A stretch of 64,000 bases of DNA from Antedon mediterranea (Eukaryota > Echinodermata > Crinoidea > Comatulida > Antedonidae), in contig NC_092678.1 of NCBI RefSeq assembly GCF_964355755.1, forward strand, positions 11,382,922 to 11,446,921, in the 5' to 3' direction. Numbering within the stretch: position 1 is the stretch's first letter; the number at the start of each line of letters is the position of its first letter. The notes below the pieces were generated by a model. It was not told the DNA's origin. It made no database searches and saw only the letters and a program-made list of their open reading frames with translations. Below, piece by piece: positions 55,310 through 64,000 of the stretch. The position numbers and the translations under genes were made by a program.

Positions 55310-56735
55310 GCTTTGTCCTTTAATTGTTAATATTTGTTTCCATTTTTAATATAAGTCTATCCAGTAGCATTTTTCTCATCCTTCCTCTACCTGCTCTTCC
55401 ATCGTATCTACCATCCATCACTATTTTCAATAATCCTCTATTTCTAATACTGTGACCAATCCATTTCTTCTGCGGTTCATTAATCCTGTCGAATGCTTTT
55501 TCATAATCCACAAATCATATATACAATTCGTTACAGTATTCTAAGAATTTTTCTCCCATCACTCTCAGCACAGCAATCGCATCTCTGGTGCTTCTTTCTT
55601 GTACAAAACCAAATAGTTCCTTCCCAATATACTCTGCAAGTTTTGATGCCAATCAGTCATTTAATGCCTTAAGTGTTATCTTAGATGTATGCGTTATGAG
55701 ACTTATCGTTCGGGGTTCATCACATCTTTGGGTATTTACTTTCTTCTCCAAGGGTATTACTACAGATTTAGTGAAATCCGCTGGCCATTTTCCTTTTGTG
55801 TAGATGTTGGTAAGTTCCAAGGTTGCTACTTCTCCTAGTTGTTTTAACATCTCTGCAGGTATCCCATCTATGCCTTCAGCTTTTCTTTCATGTAGTCTTT
55901 TAATTCCTTTTACATTTTGTTCATCTTCAAGCGGACACACTGTTTGCTTCTTTTGATCTGCAGCATAGAACTCTTCCAGATATTCGTTCCATCTTTGTCT
56001 TATTTCATTATTATCAGTTTGTAATTTATCTTTTTTATTTAATACTGCTTGTGTACCCTTACGTCTTTTAATGTTAATTCCTGATAGTTCCTGTATTACT
56101 TTATATGATATGCCACTCCGTCCAGAAAAAGCATGACAATTCTTAACAGCATGTCTATATATTTCCATGACCAATATGTAATCAAGTTTGTATCTTCCTG
56201 TTGCTCCTGGTGACACCCATGTGTATCTTCGTCGTAAAGGTGGCTTGAAGAGAGTGTTACAAATTCAAAATTGTGGTTATTTGTTGTATATATATAGAGT
56301 TTCCTCTATCATTTTGTTGTCCTAGTCCAAATTTTTCAGTACTTTTTTCTTCCTCAATTTGTTCACCTACTACAGAATTGAAGTCTCCCATTAGAATAAT
56401 ATTATCATTCCTACAACAATCTAGTAAGCTTTCAATTGCTTCATTATATTATCCACCTCTTCGTTTTCTTCACTATTTGTTGTAGGCCTATACACTTGTA
56501 CAACCACTAGATTAACAGGAAGTGCTTCAATTAGTTTTTCATTTATACATTTAATTTCTATAACTTTCTTTCCCAACTCTTTATCTAAGACTAAGAGGAT
56601 TCCATCAGCACCAGAGTATATCAGTCTAAAACTATTAACATCTATATCTCCATACTTAGCTAGTCTTGTTTCACAAAGACCTAATATGTTATTAAGATTC
56701 TCCCTTTCATGTGTCATGCCCTTTGTTGTCATGTT
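55310..56735 (-). pseudogene. RTE-like LINE ORF2, endonuclease and partial RT
   Basis: 56735-56421: endonuclease piece (NNILGLCETRLAKYGDIDVN, SGADGILLVLDKELGKKVIE). 56216-55653: GRYKLDYILVMEIYRHAVK, then the RT N-terminus (RHAVKNCHAFSG, ERKAEGIDGIPAEMLKQLGE, DFTKSVVIPLEKKVNTQRCD). 55610-55490: FVQERSTRDAIAVLRVMGEK and VDYEKAFDRI (motif A). Then a jump to the C-terminal KKWIGHSIRNRGLLKIVMDG. The RT core from motif B to the thumb is deleted, and frameshifts and stops separate the parts. Dead copy. Confidence 0.85.
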
Positions 56736-57249
56736 ACAACAACACTTTTCTGTCAGGGGTTGGACCCTTAGCCTTTTGTTTTCCGTATCCTCTCCGCAAG
56801 GCAGCGTAATTTATTTTCAGCCTACTTTACTATATTGTATCACTTCCAATAGTGATAATTCATTTAATGACCATCTTCTTCAACTAATTATTTGTTTTCA
56901 CCTCAATCCAATGCGATCCAATGCAAATAATATATTACATCTTAAAATAATTCAACTCTGTATAATAATAACAATGGAACATAATTTAAAGTGAACATTG
57001 CTCTTCAAGATTTAGGTTTGTAAAAATAAAATTGTTTCTGCTATACCAATAATTGCAAAATAATTATTGTGTCAATTTCTGGTGCGATCATGGCGTTGTC
57101 TGATCATATAATATCAACTTAATGTTAATTTTCTCTGTAATATTTTCTTCTAAAAATTAGAATTTCTAATTTCTTTGCAGGATTTTTGTTTAAGATATTA
57201 CTCATGCATTGTTTGCATTTGTTTTTCTTGGCTTCCTAATTTCTCATCT

Positions 57250-57543
57250 TTTCTTTTTATAATTTTTTAATTATTTATTTTCAATCCTACCTCCCCTGCT
57301 TCCTCTCTGTGTTCTATTTCCTCTCTTAGATTCGAGAACTTAACTCTCTCTGCTTTAGATATGTCTCTTGATAAACCCTTCATATTCTCTTGTCTGTAAA
57401 ATCTCAAAAACCACTTCCATCCCATGCACGTCATAAAACACAACTTTAATCGGTCTGTTCTTTCCGCCTTGTCTATTACCTATTCTTAAAATCATTCTTA
57501 TTGTTGTGGTTTCTATTACATAACCTGCTCTCTAAAAAAGTTC
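57250..57543 (-). pseudogene. LINE ORF1 C-terminal part
   Basis: The minus strand reads RMILRIGNRQGGKNRPIKVV and FYDVHGMEVVFEILQ, equivalent to the RLGKRQNGKNRPVKV block of LINE ORF1 RRM-like proteins, then a decayed tail. It continues the fragment at 60145-60335 once the TTAA element is removed. Confidence 0.7.
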
Positions 57544-57809
57544 TTAAAGTTGTATTGTCCCCCAAAACATGAAAAATGAAGATCAATTAAATCAAATTTT
57601 GAATAGATCATATTGTAGCTATAATAAAGTTGTTCACTTTCGCCGAAAAAAAATCCGAAAAAAATTATTAATTTCGCTAAGAAAAAAGCAAAATAAGTTA
57701 ATCAATTTTCCCAACTTGTCAGCTCAAAATTTAGGCCGATAGAGCTAACTCATAAATATGCATGATATGTTAATGAGCATCGACACAGCTGGGATCTGAT
57801 CTAACAAAC

Positions 57810-58412
57810 ATGGATGATGCACGTTGTGTACACAACACCCACAGATCGACGCGACTCGACTGGGGGTTTCCCCTGATCGTATGTAAAGCTAAGCTGTTAA
57901 TTTGTCGGTAAGTAGGCCTAGACGGTTATTTTAAATATAATAATTATATATATAACGCAAACTAAACAGACGTTTGTAATAACAGGAAGGTAATTAATTA
58001 ACTTAGCCTGGGATTTTTTCAGGGCTAGGCCTAGAATAATACATGCATAGGCTAGTAGTAGTAGTAGTAGAGGAGGCAGGCTGCTGGGACAATCGGGTCT
58101 CTGCAGAAAATGCCCAGCTAGGCCCTATACATTGTACTCTTCATAGACTGGCCTAGGCTAGGCCATCAATCCGAAAATACAGCCAGCCTGCTGTACCATA
58201 TACATAATTTACAGTTGAATCTTGTTTAACTAGTTTTTATGATAAAAATAAAACAAACATTTTTTCAGGGAAAATGGTTACAATACAACTTACAAGCCTG
58301 AAGTTGAGAACCTTCCTCCAGCAGCACTGTACAAGTAGACAGAGGGGAAAAGCCAGCTTAGCCATTTTACCACACAAACTACTGTTCTTTACCATGTAAC
58401 TCTGTACTGTAG
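57810..58412 (+). CDS. Candidate two-exon small ORF inside TTAA element
   Basis: Exon 57810-57907 starts ATG and ends at a consensus donor CG|GTAAGT (MDDARCVHNTHRSTRLDWGF, PLIVCKAKLLIC). An acceptor TTTTTTCAG| at 58268 continues in the same phase: ENGYNTTYKPEVENLPPAAL, YK-stop (58335). A further donor CTGTA|GTAAGT follows at 58413 and an AATAAA near 58879. The product would be about 55 residues, family unknown. Spliced structure inside a transposon suggests a captured host gene piece; expression is unknown. Confidence 0.35.
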
Positions 58413-59247
58413 TAAGTCAAATATTTGTTTTCTCTTTATTAAGTCTTAGTTGTAATGTGTTTTACCATAGAAAGTTAGTGTACTTATTTGTCAAAGCAAG
58501 CAATTTCACTAGCCCACATTTTGCACTAAATGTGCATGATCTAGACCTATTTATAAATACCAAATTCCAGGTTTTCGTACTTTGCCGAAATTAAAAACTT
58601 TAGATTTTGTGAAATATTTAACTTATTTATACATCATTATTTAAACATTTTTATTTAAAGACGTTGAGCTGATGAAGACTGGAACAGAGGTCACATTTGT
58701 ACTTCATAAAGACAACTGATGATAGACTCTGTATATGATTGGATATTGCAAGAAAAATATTTGTGATGCTGCATTCGGCCAATATGTTCCTGTTCAGCTT
58801 GTAAAATGTTGTACAGTATAATTTTTTTTATAAAGCAATAATATTTGTACAGTATATTATTTTGTAAACATAACATTCAATAAATAAAAAATACTACTAC
58901 AACAGTACACAGAATAAATTCTTCAATTTTACTTACACTTCATAATGTTACTGTAAATATTACATTGCAAAAGGAGTTAATAAAAAATATATATAGGCCT
59001 AGGCCTATATACAGTTACAGTATATCTTATTGAATTCCTGTATTGTTTTTTGTGTCAATTTGTCTACTAATATCAATGTGTTGATTGTGGCAGTAATTAC
59101 GGCAGCTATAGTCTTCTAAGATCGCTCATATCCATTACAAAGTGTCATTTTAATAGTAAGAAATGTTTCAATAAATTGTGAATGTTGCCGATACATTTTG
59201 TGTTTCTCACTACTTCACTTGCTCTTATTGTTCAATCAATGTTAATA

Positions 59248-59842
59248 CCTGAAAAAAAAGAAGAAAATTGTGTCAAATATCTGCATAAAATGGTTAATTG
59301 TGCAAATGTTGATTTGAACCTATTGCATTTGATGCAGAAAATATTTTTAAAATACTGTACAGTAAACATTCAAAACAATATTTAGATTTATTTGGTAATT
59401 TTCTCTGCAGAATAGATAGTTGAAATCCTAACAAATTAAACCAATTTATCAGGATGCCAAACAAAATTATAAAAAAAAAATACATCCCTCCTGGTGGTGG
59501 TCTAGCCCTAGCTAGTAGTGTACTGCCTAGCCTAGGCCTACTACCTCTACTTATAGAAACAGGAGGCAGCAGTAAGGCTACTCGAGACTGCCTGCCATGT
59601 GGTTGTGCTAGTTAGTACTAGGCCTACTAGTATGTAGTAGACTAGTATACAGTAGCAGAAAACTCGGGCCTAGGGCCTAGGCCTAGCTAGGCCTCTCCTG
59701 CTAGCGAAACAAAAACTCACCTAAATGAATAAGATTCAACATCAAAGTTACCAACTGCAGTTCTACTTAGTATTCTGCTAGCTATAGTTTTCGTGTTTTC
59801 TTCAAGATCGTCTCGCGTCACTACTCGACTCTCTCTATGCAT
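59248..59842 (-). CDS. Candidate minus-strand exon with consensus donor inside TTAA element
   Basis: Exon 59842-59721 (minus) starts ATG: MHRESRVVTRDDLEENTKTI, ASRILSRTAVGNFDVESYSF, ending AG|GTGAGT. The upstream side has a GC-richer stretch. An acceptor CTTTTTTTTCAG| at 59249 would add only Arg-Tyr-stop, so the gene is probably truncated. No homology recognised. Confidence 0.35.
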
Positions 59843-60148
59843 TGCTATCGTCGCGTTGTTGGCTGTTTGTTGAGAGAACCATCATCCACAAGATGTATCC
59901 ATACAATATGAATATTTATGAGCTAACTCAGGTCAAGGGTTAAATTAAACCGGAACACGTTTGTCTTCCAGACAAATAGCTTCCGGTTGGTTAATTTTTG
60001 CTTTAAATTACGATTTTCTCGAGTAAAACATTTTTTTTTTCGATCCAATTTCAGTTCAAAGTGAATAACTTTTATGTGCAATTAAAATGGCCTATTCAAC
60101 AAAAATATTTAAAAAAAAAATGTTTTCAGGGGGACAATACATCTTTAA

Positions 60149-60335
60149 ACTCTCTGCCAGTCTTCTTCTTTCCTCTGTATTCCACTTTCCTCTTTTGACT
60201 CATTTATGTCATGTATAATTATATTAGTTTTCCTCCTCTCTTTATCCTCAAGTTCTTTTACTATTTCTTCTATCTTTTTTTCAACTATTTGTTTAAACTT
60301 TCTATCACTTTTCTTTATCTCTACCAATACAGTTG
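60149..60335 (-). pseudogene. LINE ORF1 N-terminal part
   Basis: The minus strand reads EIKKSDRKFKQIVEKKIEEI, VKELEDKERRKTNIIIHDIN and ESKEESGIQRKEEDWQRV: a coiled coil followed by the RRKTNIIIHDI block typical of LINE ORF1. It abuts Gypsy sequence (GKANAA) at 60336 and the TTAA element at 60144. Confidence 0.75.
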
Positions 60336-60337
60336 CT

Positions 60338-60662
60338 GCATTAGCTTTTCCACTCGCGTATGTGAGTGAATTGAGATATGGAATCTAAATGACGGATTTC
60401 GCATGGAGAGTGACGATCAGGTTTGGCGTAAACAAGTGGCTTATGGTCAGTCAAAATGTGAAATGAGCGTCCTTCAAGTGAATGACGGATTGGTGAGAGT
60501 GTAGCATTTGCGAGGGCAATTTTAATATTGTTGAATCCCAATAAAGCTGCGTCGGTCCATACAAGGTCCTGTTTCCCCAACAAGTAAGGCTGTGACAGGT
60601 TTTAAAATCTGGGCACATTGCGGTGTAAATTGTATGTAAAAGTTAATAAGTCCAAGAATTCA
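60338..60662 (-). pseudogene. Ty3/Gypsy RT end and RNase H fragment
   Basis: From 60660 downward: LGLINFYIQFTPQCAQILKP, VTALL, then DAALLGFNNIKIALANATLS and HILTDHKPLVYAKPDRHSP, HLDSISQFTHIREW. These are the RT C-terminal and RNase H blocks of Gypsy polymerases (TDHKPL, HLDFIS). One frameshift lies near 60580. It continues the RT part at 63285-63650 after removal of the LINE. Confidence 0.85.
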
Positions 60663-63280
60663 ATTCAATTCAATTCAAATAAACATTTATTTCTTTCATT
60701 CATATTTGAGTAAAAAAACATTATAATTTCTGATATTTTATAAATAAATATTTTTTTTTTTCGAGATATAATACAGTAAATCATAATGTATAAAAAGATG
60801 ATTCAGTTATATACAAAATGAAAGAGGCAAAAAAACCCAAGAAAGTATCGATCAATTGGAAAAAAAAAATCCAATTGAAACTTGTATGTTGGGAAGCCAT
60901 GTAAGAAGATTATATACTTATATATATAAATGTAAACATATAAATACACAAACACATATAGATCAACAGACACACACACACCAACAGTAAAGGAAGCAAT
61001 TTCGAAAAAGTTTCTAAAGTTAAAAAAAAATATTACAAAATAGAGAAAACAATTAGTTATAATTTGAAATAAGATATTCTTTAAGTTTAAAAGAGAACAT
61101 TTTGCTAGAAGACGATGATGAAATTTCGGGAGGTAGATTATTGAATAGTTTAGAACCACTATAGCGAATGTTATGTTTCATTTTAGTTAGTTTAGGTTGA
61201 GGAAGATGAAGGTCCCGTGATGCTCTTGTGTTATACGAATGGATTTCAGAGTTCAGTACAGGAAAAGTTAGAAGGCAGTTTGGAATTAATATGTTCATAA
61301 ACGAAAATGCATTGTTGGAGTTTATTAATATCGTGCACAGTTAAGAGTTTAAGGTTATAAAAAAGGCTATTAGTATGAGCAAGACGTGAGTTACCCGAGA
61401 TAAGACGAACAGCTTTCTTTTGAAGGACGTGTATTTTATTAAGATTTGAAGGGTAATTATTGCCCATACAATGTTACAGTAACTAATAAAAGGCAGAATA
61501 AAGGAACAGTAAATATTGCGTAAAATTTGAGACGGTAAAAAGGAAGACAGACGATAAAGTATGCCAATGTTTTTAGAAATTTTTAATTCAATTTCTTTTA
61601 TATGATTTTTAAAATTTAGCTCTTGGTCAATTAAAACACCTAGAAATTTGGTTTGCTTAACATAGGGAATTACTTGATCACCAATCAGAATTTTATGAGA
61701 CTCGTCGGTCAGTTTTTGATGACGTATTCCAAACAACATAAAGTTGCATTTACTTAGGTTTATTGAAAGTTTATTCACATTAAAATAATCGTTAATATTA
61801 ATTAATTCTTGGTTAAAAGTATGAAAAATTGATTGAAAGTTAACACTTTTAAAAAATAAAGTCGTGTCATCTGCATAAAGATAAAAGGTAAGGATATCTG
61901 AGGCGTTTGGTAAATCATTGATGTAAATTAGAAATAAAAGAGGGCCAAGCAAGGACCCTTGGGGAACACCACAGGTAATGGGCTTAAGATCAGAGGTATG
62001 ATTGTTAACAGAAGTACATTGAAATCTATTTGATAAGTAATTGTTTAAAAGTTTAAGAGCAACACCACGGATACCATAATTTGAAAGTTTGGTAATCAGA
62101 ATATGATGGTCAATAGTATCAAAAGCTTTCGACAGGTCAATAAACAAGCCAGAGGAAAAAGAATTGTTTTGAATTGCATCAATAATGTTGTTGGTTAAAT
62201 CAATTAGCGCAAAAGACGTAGAATAGTTTTTCCTAAATCCGAATTGTTTATTATAAAGAATATTGTGCTTGCTTATAAAATCATAGACGCGGTTGTTATA
62301 AATAATCTTTTCAAGAATCTTTGAAAAAAAGGGAAGGATGGAGATTGGACGATAGTTATTTGGATCGGACTTGCTACCTTTCTTGAAAATTGGAATAACT
62401 TTACCAATTTTTAGGGAGTTGGGAAAAACACCAGATGTAAGAGATAAATTAAAAATGTAAGTGGGAGGAGAGAGAATAGTGTCAATGGATTTTTTAATAA
62501 CTTTAGCACAAATGTCATCGATGCCAGAGGCCTTGTTGCTTTTAAATGAATTTGTGATTTTGTGCACTTCTTGTTCGGTTACAGGTGAAAGAAAAATTGA
62601 GTTAGGAATAGGGGGATGTAAGAAGTGATGAAAAGTTTTATCAGAGTCATTGTTTATTTTTCCAGCAAGGTTGGGTCCAATATTTGTAAAGTGGTCATTG
62701 AATAGATTTGCTACTATTAGGCTAAAGGTTCTATTATTATTATTTATTAATTTTCCATCAGCTAAAAGTTCAATATAGGCAGGTGCATTTTTATTTGACT
62801 TAAGAAGAGAATTGATGACACGCCAGGTGGCCTTGATATTGAACTTAAGCTTAGTAAAAGTTTCACAAAAGTAATCCAATTTAGCAGTTTTTAAAACGTT
62901 GTTTAATTTATTTCGATAACGCTTATATTTGGATATATTAGAAAGTGTTGGATGGCGTAGACTTTTAGAATAAAGTTTCTGTTTGTACAAAATCGAGGTC
63001 AAAAGTCCATCGGTCATCCATGGTTTAAGTTTAACTTTAGCTTTGGATGGTTCAATTAAAGGAAAGTGTTTATTATATAAGGTGGTAAAATTATTAATAA
63101 ATGTGTCATATGCCAGATTTGTGTCTTGCGTACTCACGACATCATTCCATGGAAAAATTGATAAATCATTACGAAAATTAAGGATATTGTGTTCACTAGT
63201 ATTTCTAAATTTAAGATTGGTATTGATTACTCGCTTACTCGGTTTATTTGAACTGATGTTAAAGGATTTCGCATAGTTTG
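60663..63280 (-). mobile_element. 5'-truncated Jockey/CR1-type LINE inserted in Gypsy
   Basis: The 3' end is a short (GAATT)n tail (60660-60680), usual for CR1/L2-like LINEs. RT coding covers 63260-61060 and the 3' UTR 61060-60680. TTCTT is present at both junctions (near 60650 and 63288), a possible target duplication. No endonuclease region is present, so the copy is 5'-truncated within the ORF2 linker. Confidence 0.82.
61055..63260 (-). CDS. Non-LTR retrotransposon reverse transcriptase (nearly intact)
   Basis: The frame is open from about 63260 (KFRNTSEHNILNFRND upstream of the first ATG at 63137) to about 61465. RT blocks in order: NKASGIDDICAKVIKKS (62520), KVIPIFKKGSKSDPNNYRPI, NKQFGFRKNYSTSFALIDL, LFIDLSKAFDTIDHHIL (motif A), GVPQGSLLGPLLFLIYINDL (motif B), FYLYADDTTLFF (motif C, YADD intact), KQTKFLGVLIDQELNFKNHI, and SYCNIVWA. 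A single frameshift near 61466 moves the C-terminus to NKIHVLQKKAVRLISGNSRL, and a second near 61260 to IHSYNTRASRDLHLPQP ending EYLISNYN-stop at 61056. Low decay compared with other LINEs here means a recent insertion. Confidence 0.9.
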
Positions 63281-63284
63281 CGTA

Positions 63285-63650
63285 AAGAAGTTGTGGAAAG
63301 TTTTGTATTGCTTCGACCTTTACTTGCAGTGGTCGAACACCTTGCGAATCAACACGATGTCCTAGAAACTCGAGCGACGAAACTCCAAATTGGCATTTCG
63401 CTGGATTGAGAACGACGCCATATCATTTAGACGAGTGCAGAGTTAATGAAGGTGAATTTCGTGTTCCTCGGCACTGGAACTTGCAATAAGCAGGTCGTCA
63501 ATATAATCCACGAGTTACATGGTCAATAAACGTTAAACGGTTTGTGCGGCATTAAACAGAGCCAAATGGCATCCTAACAAATTCAAACAAGTCCAAACGG
63601 TGTGGTAATAGCAGTTTTATGAAGTGCCCTTAACATTCAAAATATACAGA
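63285..63650 (-). pseudogene. Ty3/Gypsy reverse transcriptase fragment
   Basis: From 63620 downward: LDLFEFVRMPFG, FIDHVTRGL, YIDDLLIA (catalytic YIDD intact), then VVLNPAKCQFGVSSLEFLGH and RVDSQGVRPLQVKVEAIQNF. Frameshifts lie near 63555, 63490 and 63420. The LINE at 60663-63280 was inserted directly behind PQLL. Confidence 0.85.
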
Positions 63651-63659
63651 ATCGGACAA

Positions 63660-63990
63660 CCGTTGTTGGGATGTAGCTAAGAAAATTTAGAAAAATAGAG
63701 TTGGAGGTCCCAGAAATTGGACTTATTAAACTTCAAAACATGAAACAAAATATATAAGCCCCTATATCATGGTTGTGACTTTAAAATAGAGCTGTTAGGT
63801 CACGGAAAGTGCACTTATTGTACTTCGAAATATGATATGAAATTTATAAGTACCCAGCTCTATAGTTTGGGCTGAGCTAAGAAAATGTGAAAAACTAGAG
63901 CTGCAGGTCTTCAAAAATTGCATCAGACATTGAGGTTAAAAAAAAGTGGACCGCTTTGCCTTTATTTAGGTGGGGAAGGGGTGCCTCCGC
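63660..63990. repeat. ~85-bp subrepeats (AAAATAGAGTTGGAGGTCCC family)
   Basis: GAAAAATAGAGTTGGAGGTC, AAACATGAAACAAAATATAT and AAACTAGAGCTGCAGGTCTT match 27640-27930 (inverted) and 52500-52740. Runs to the window edge. Confidence 0.7.
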
Positions 63991-64000
63991 AAGCGTACAG

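Larger units (their letters stand above)
57548..60144. mobile_element. TTAA element of the AGWTGTATTGTCCCCC family, 2.6 kb, with candidate exons
   Basis: TTAA at 57544-57547 and 60145-60148; ends AGTTGTATTGTCCCCC and GGGGGACAATACATCT; subterminal repeats GTTGTTCACTTTCGCCG and AAGTGAATAACTTTTATG correspond. It splits LINE ORF1 between EEDWQRV and the IRMILRIGN part, so its limits are well fixed. TTAA targets are used by piggyBac and Kolobok. No transposase recognised. Two sets of exon-like frames lie inside, on opposite strands. Confidence 0.82.

Noticed and set aside
60803-61159. 118-residue minus-strand frame in the LINE 3' UTR
   Set aside because: It lies after the RT stop, is low complexity (FFFNFRNFF, YVYIYIYKY) and is not in the RT frame.

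Overview
This is a 64 kb piece of an AT-rich animal nuclear genome. It has spliced genes with GT-AG introns, and it is dense in non-LTR and LTR retrotransposons, tRNA-derived SINEs, TIR transposons and simple repeats. The frequent palindromic motif TAGGCCTA/AGGCCTAGG, the gene content and the repeat style suggest a marine deuterostome, most likely an echinoderm. That assignment is inference. No bacterial-type operon, CRISPR array or rRNA gene was seen.

Two host genes can be supported, both on the + strand. The first (1567-16834, nine exons, 5' end off the window) encodes a FAM194-domain protein resembling vertebrate C3orf20; reading phase is kept across all eight introns. The second (30794-42235, last four exons, upstream exons not identified) encodes an acidic, coiled-coil protein ending in a BEN domain, followed by AATAAA signals at 42269 and 42309. 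Their introns are packed with repeats: a 34-bp x 7 minisatellite, a PIF/Harbinger-type element with TTA duplications, inverted-repeat MITEs, SINEs, and a broken minus-strand coding sequence at 33583-34190.

Between the genes (16.8-30.8 kb) lie a piggyBac-like TTAA element; a ~330-bp (TA)n tract; hammerhead-ribozyme-like tandem repeats (retrozyme-like) beside a tRNA-derived SINE; a non-LTR RT gene split by a 2.6-kb long-TIR element (3-bp duplication ACT); and several foldback or tandemly duplicated elements.

Downstream (42.3-64 kb) I found no intact host gene. The main object is a nested inverted-repeat structure (46.1-53.85 kb). A TCCATAATAGG-repeat foldback element received a TAGTC-type long-TIR element in its left arm and a CAGGCCCGTA-type element in its right arm; each arm preserves the uninterrupted sequence of the other. 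From 55.3 kb to the end the minus strand carries an RTE-like LINE interrupted by a 2.6-kb TTAA element that itself carries candidate exons, and a Ty3/Gypsy polymerase gene split by a 5'-truncated Jockey/CR1-type LINE with a long RT open frame.

The findings I would check first are: the hammerhead-like tandem repeats at two loci; the TAGTC element family, whose terminal repeats carry consensus DR1 (AGGTCA-A-AGGTCA) nuclear-receptor motifs; and open, exon-like reading frames without homology I recognise inside two TIR elements (50202-50375; 57810-57907 with 58269-58412; 59721-59842 on the minus strand).
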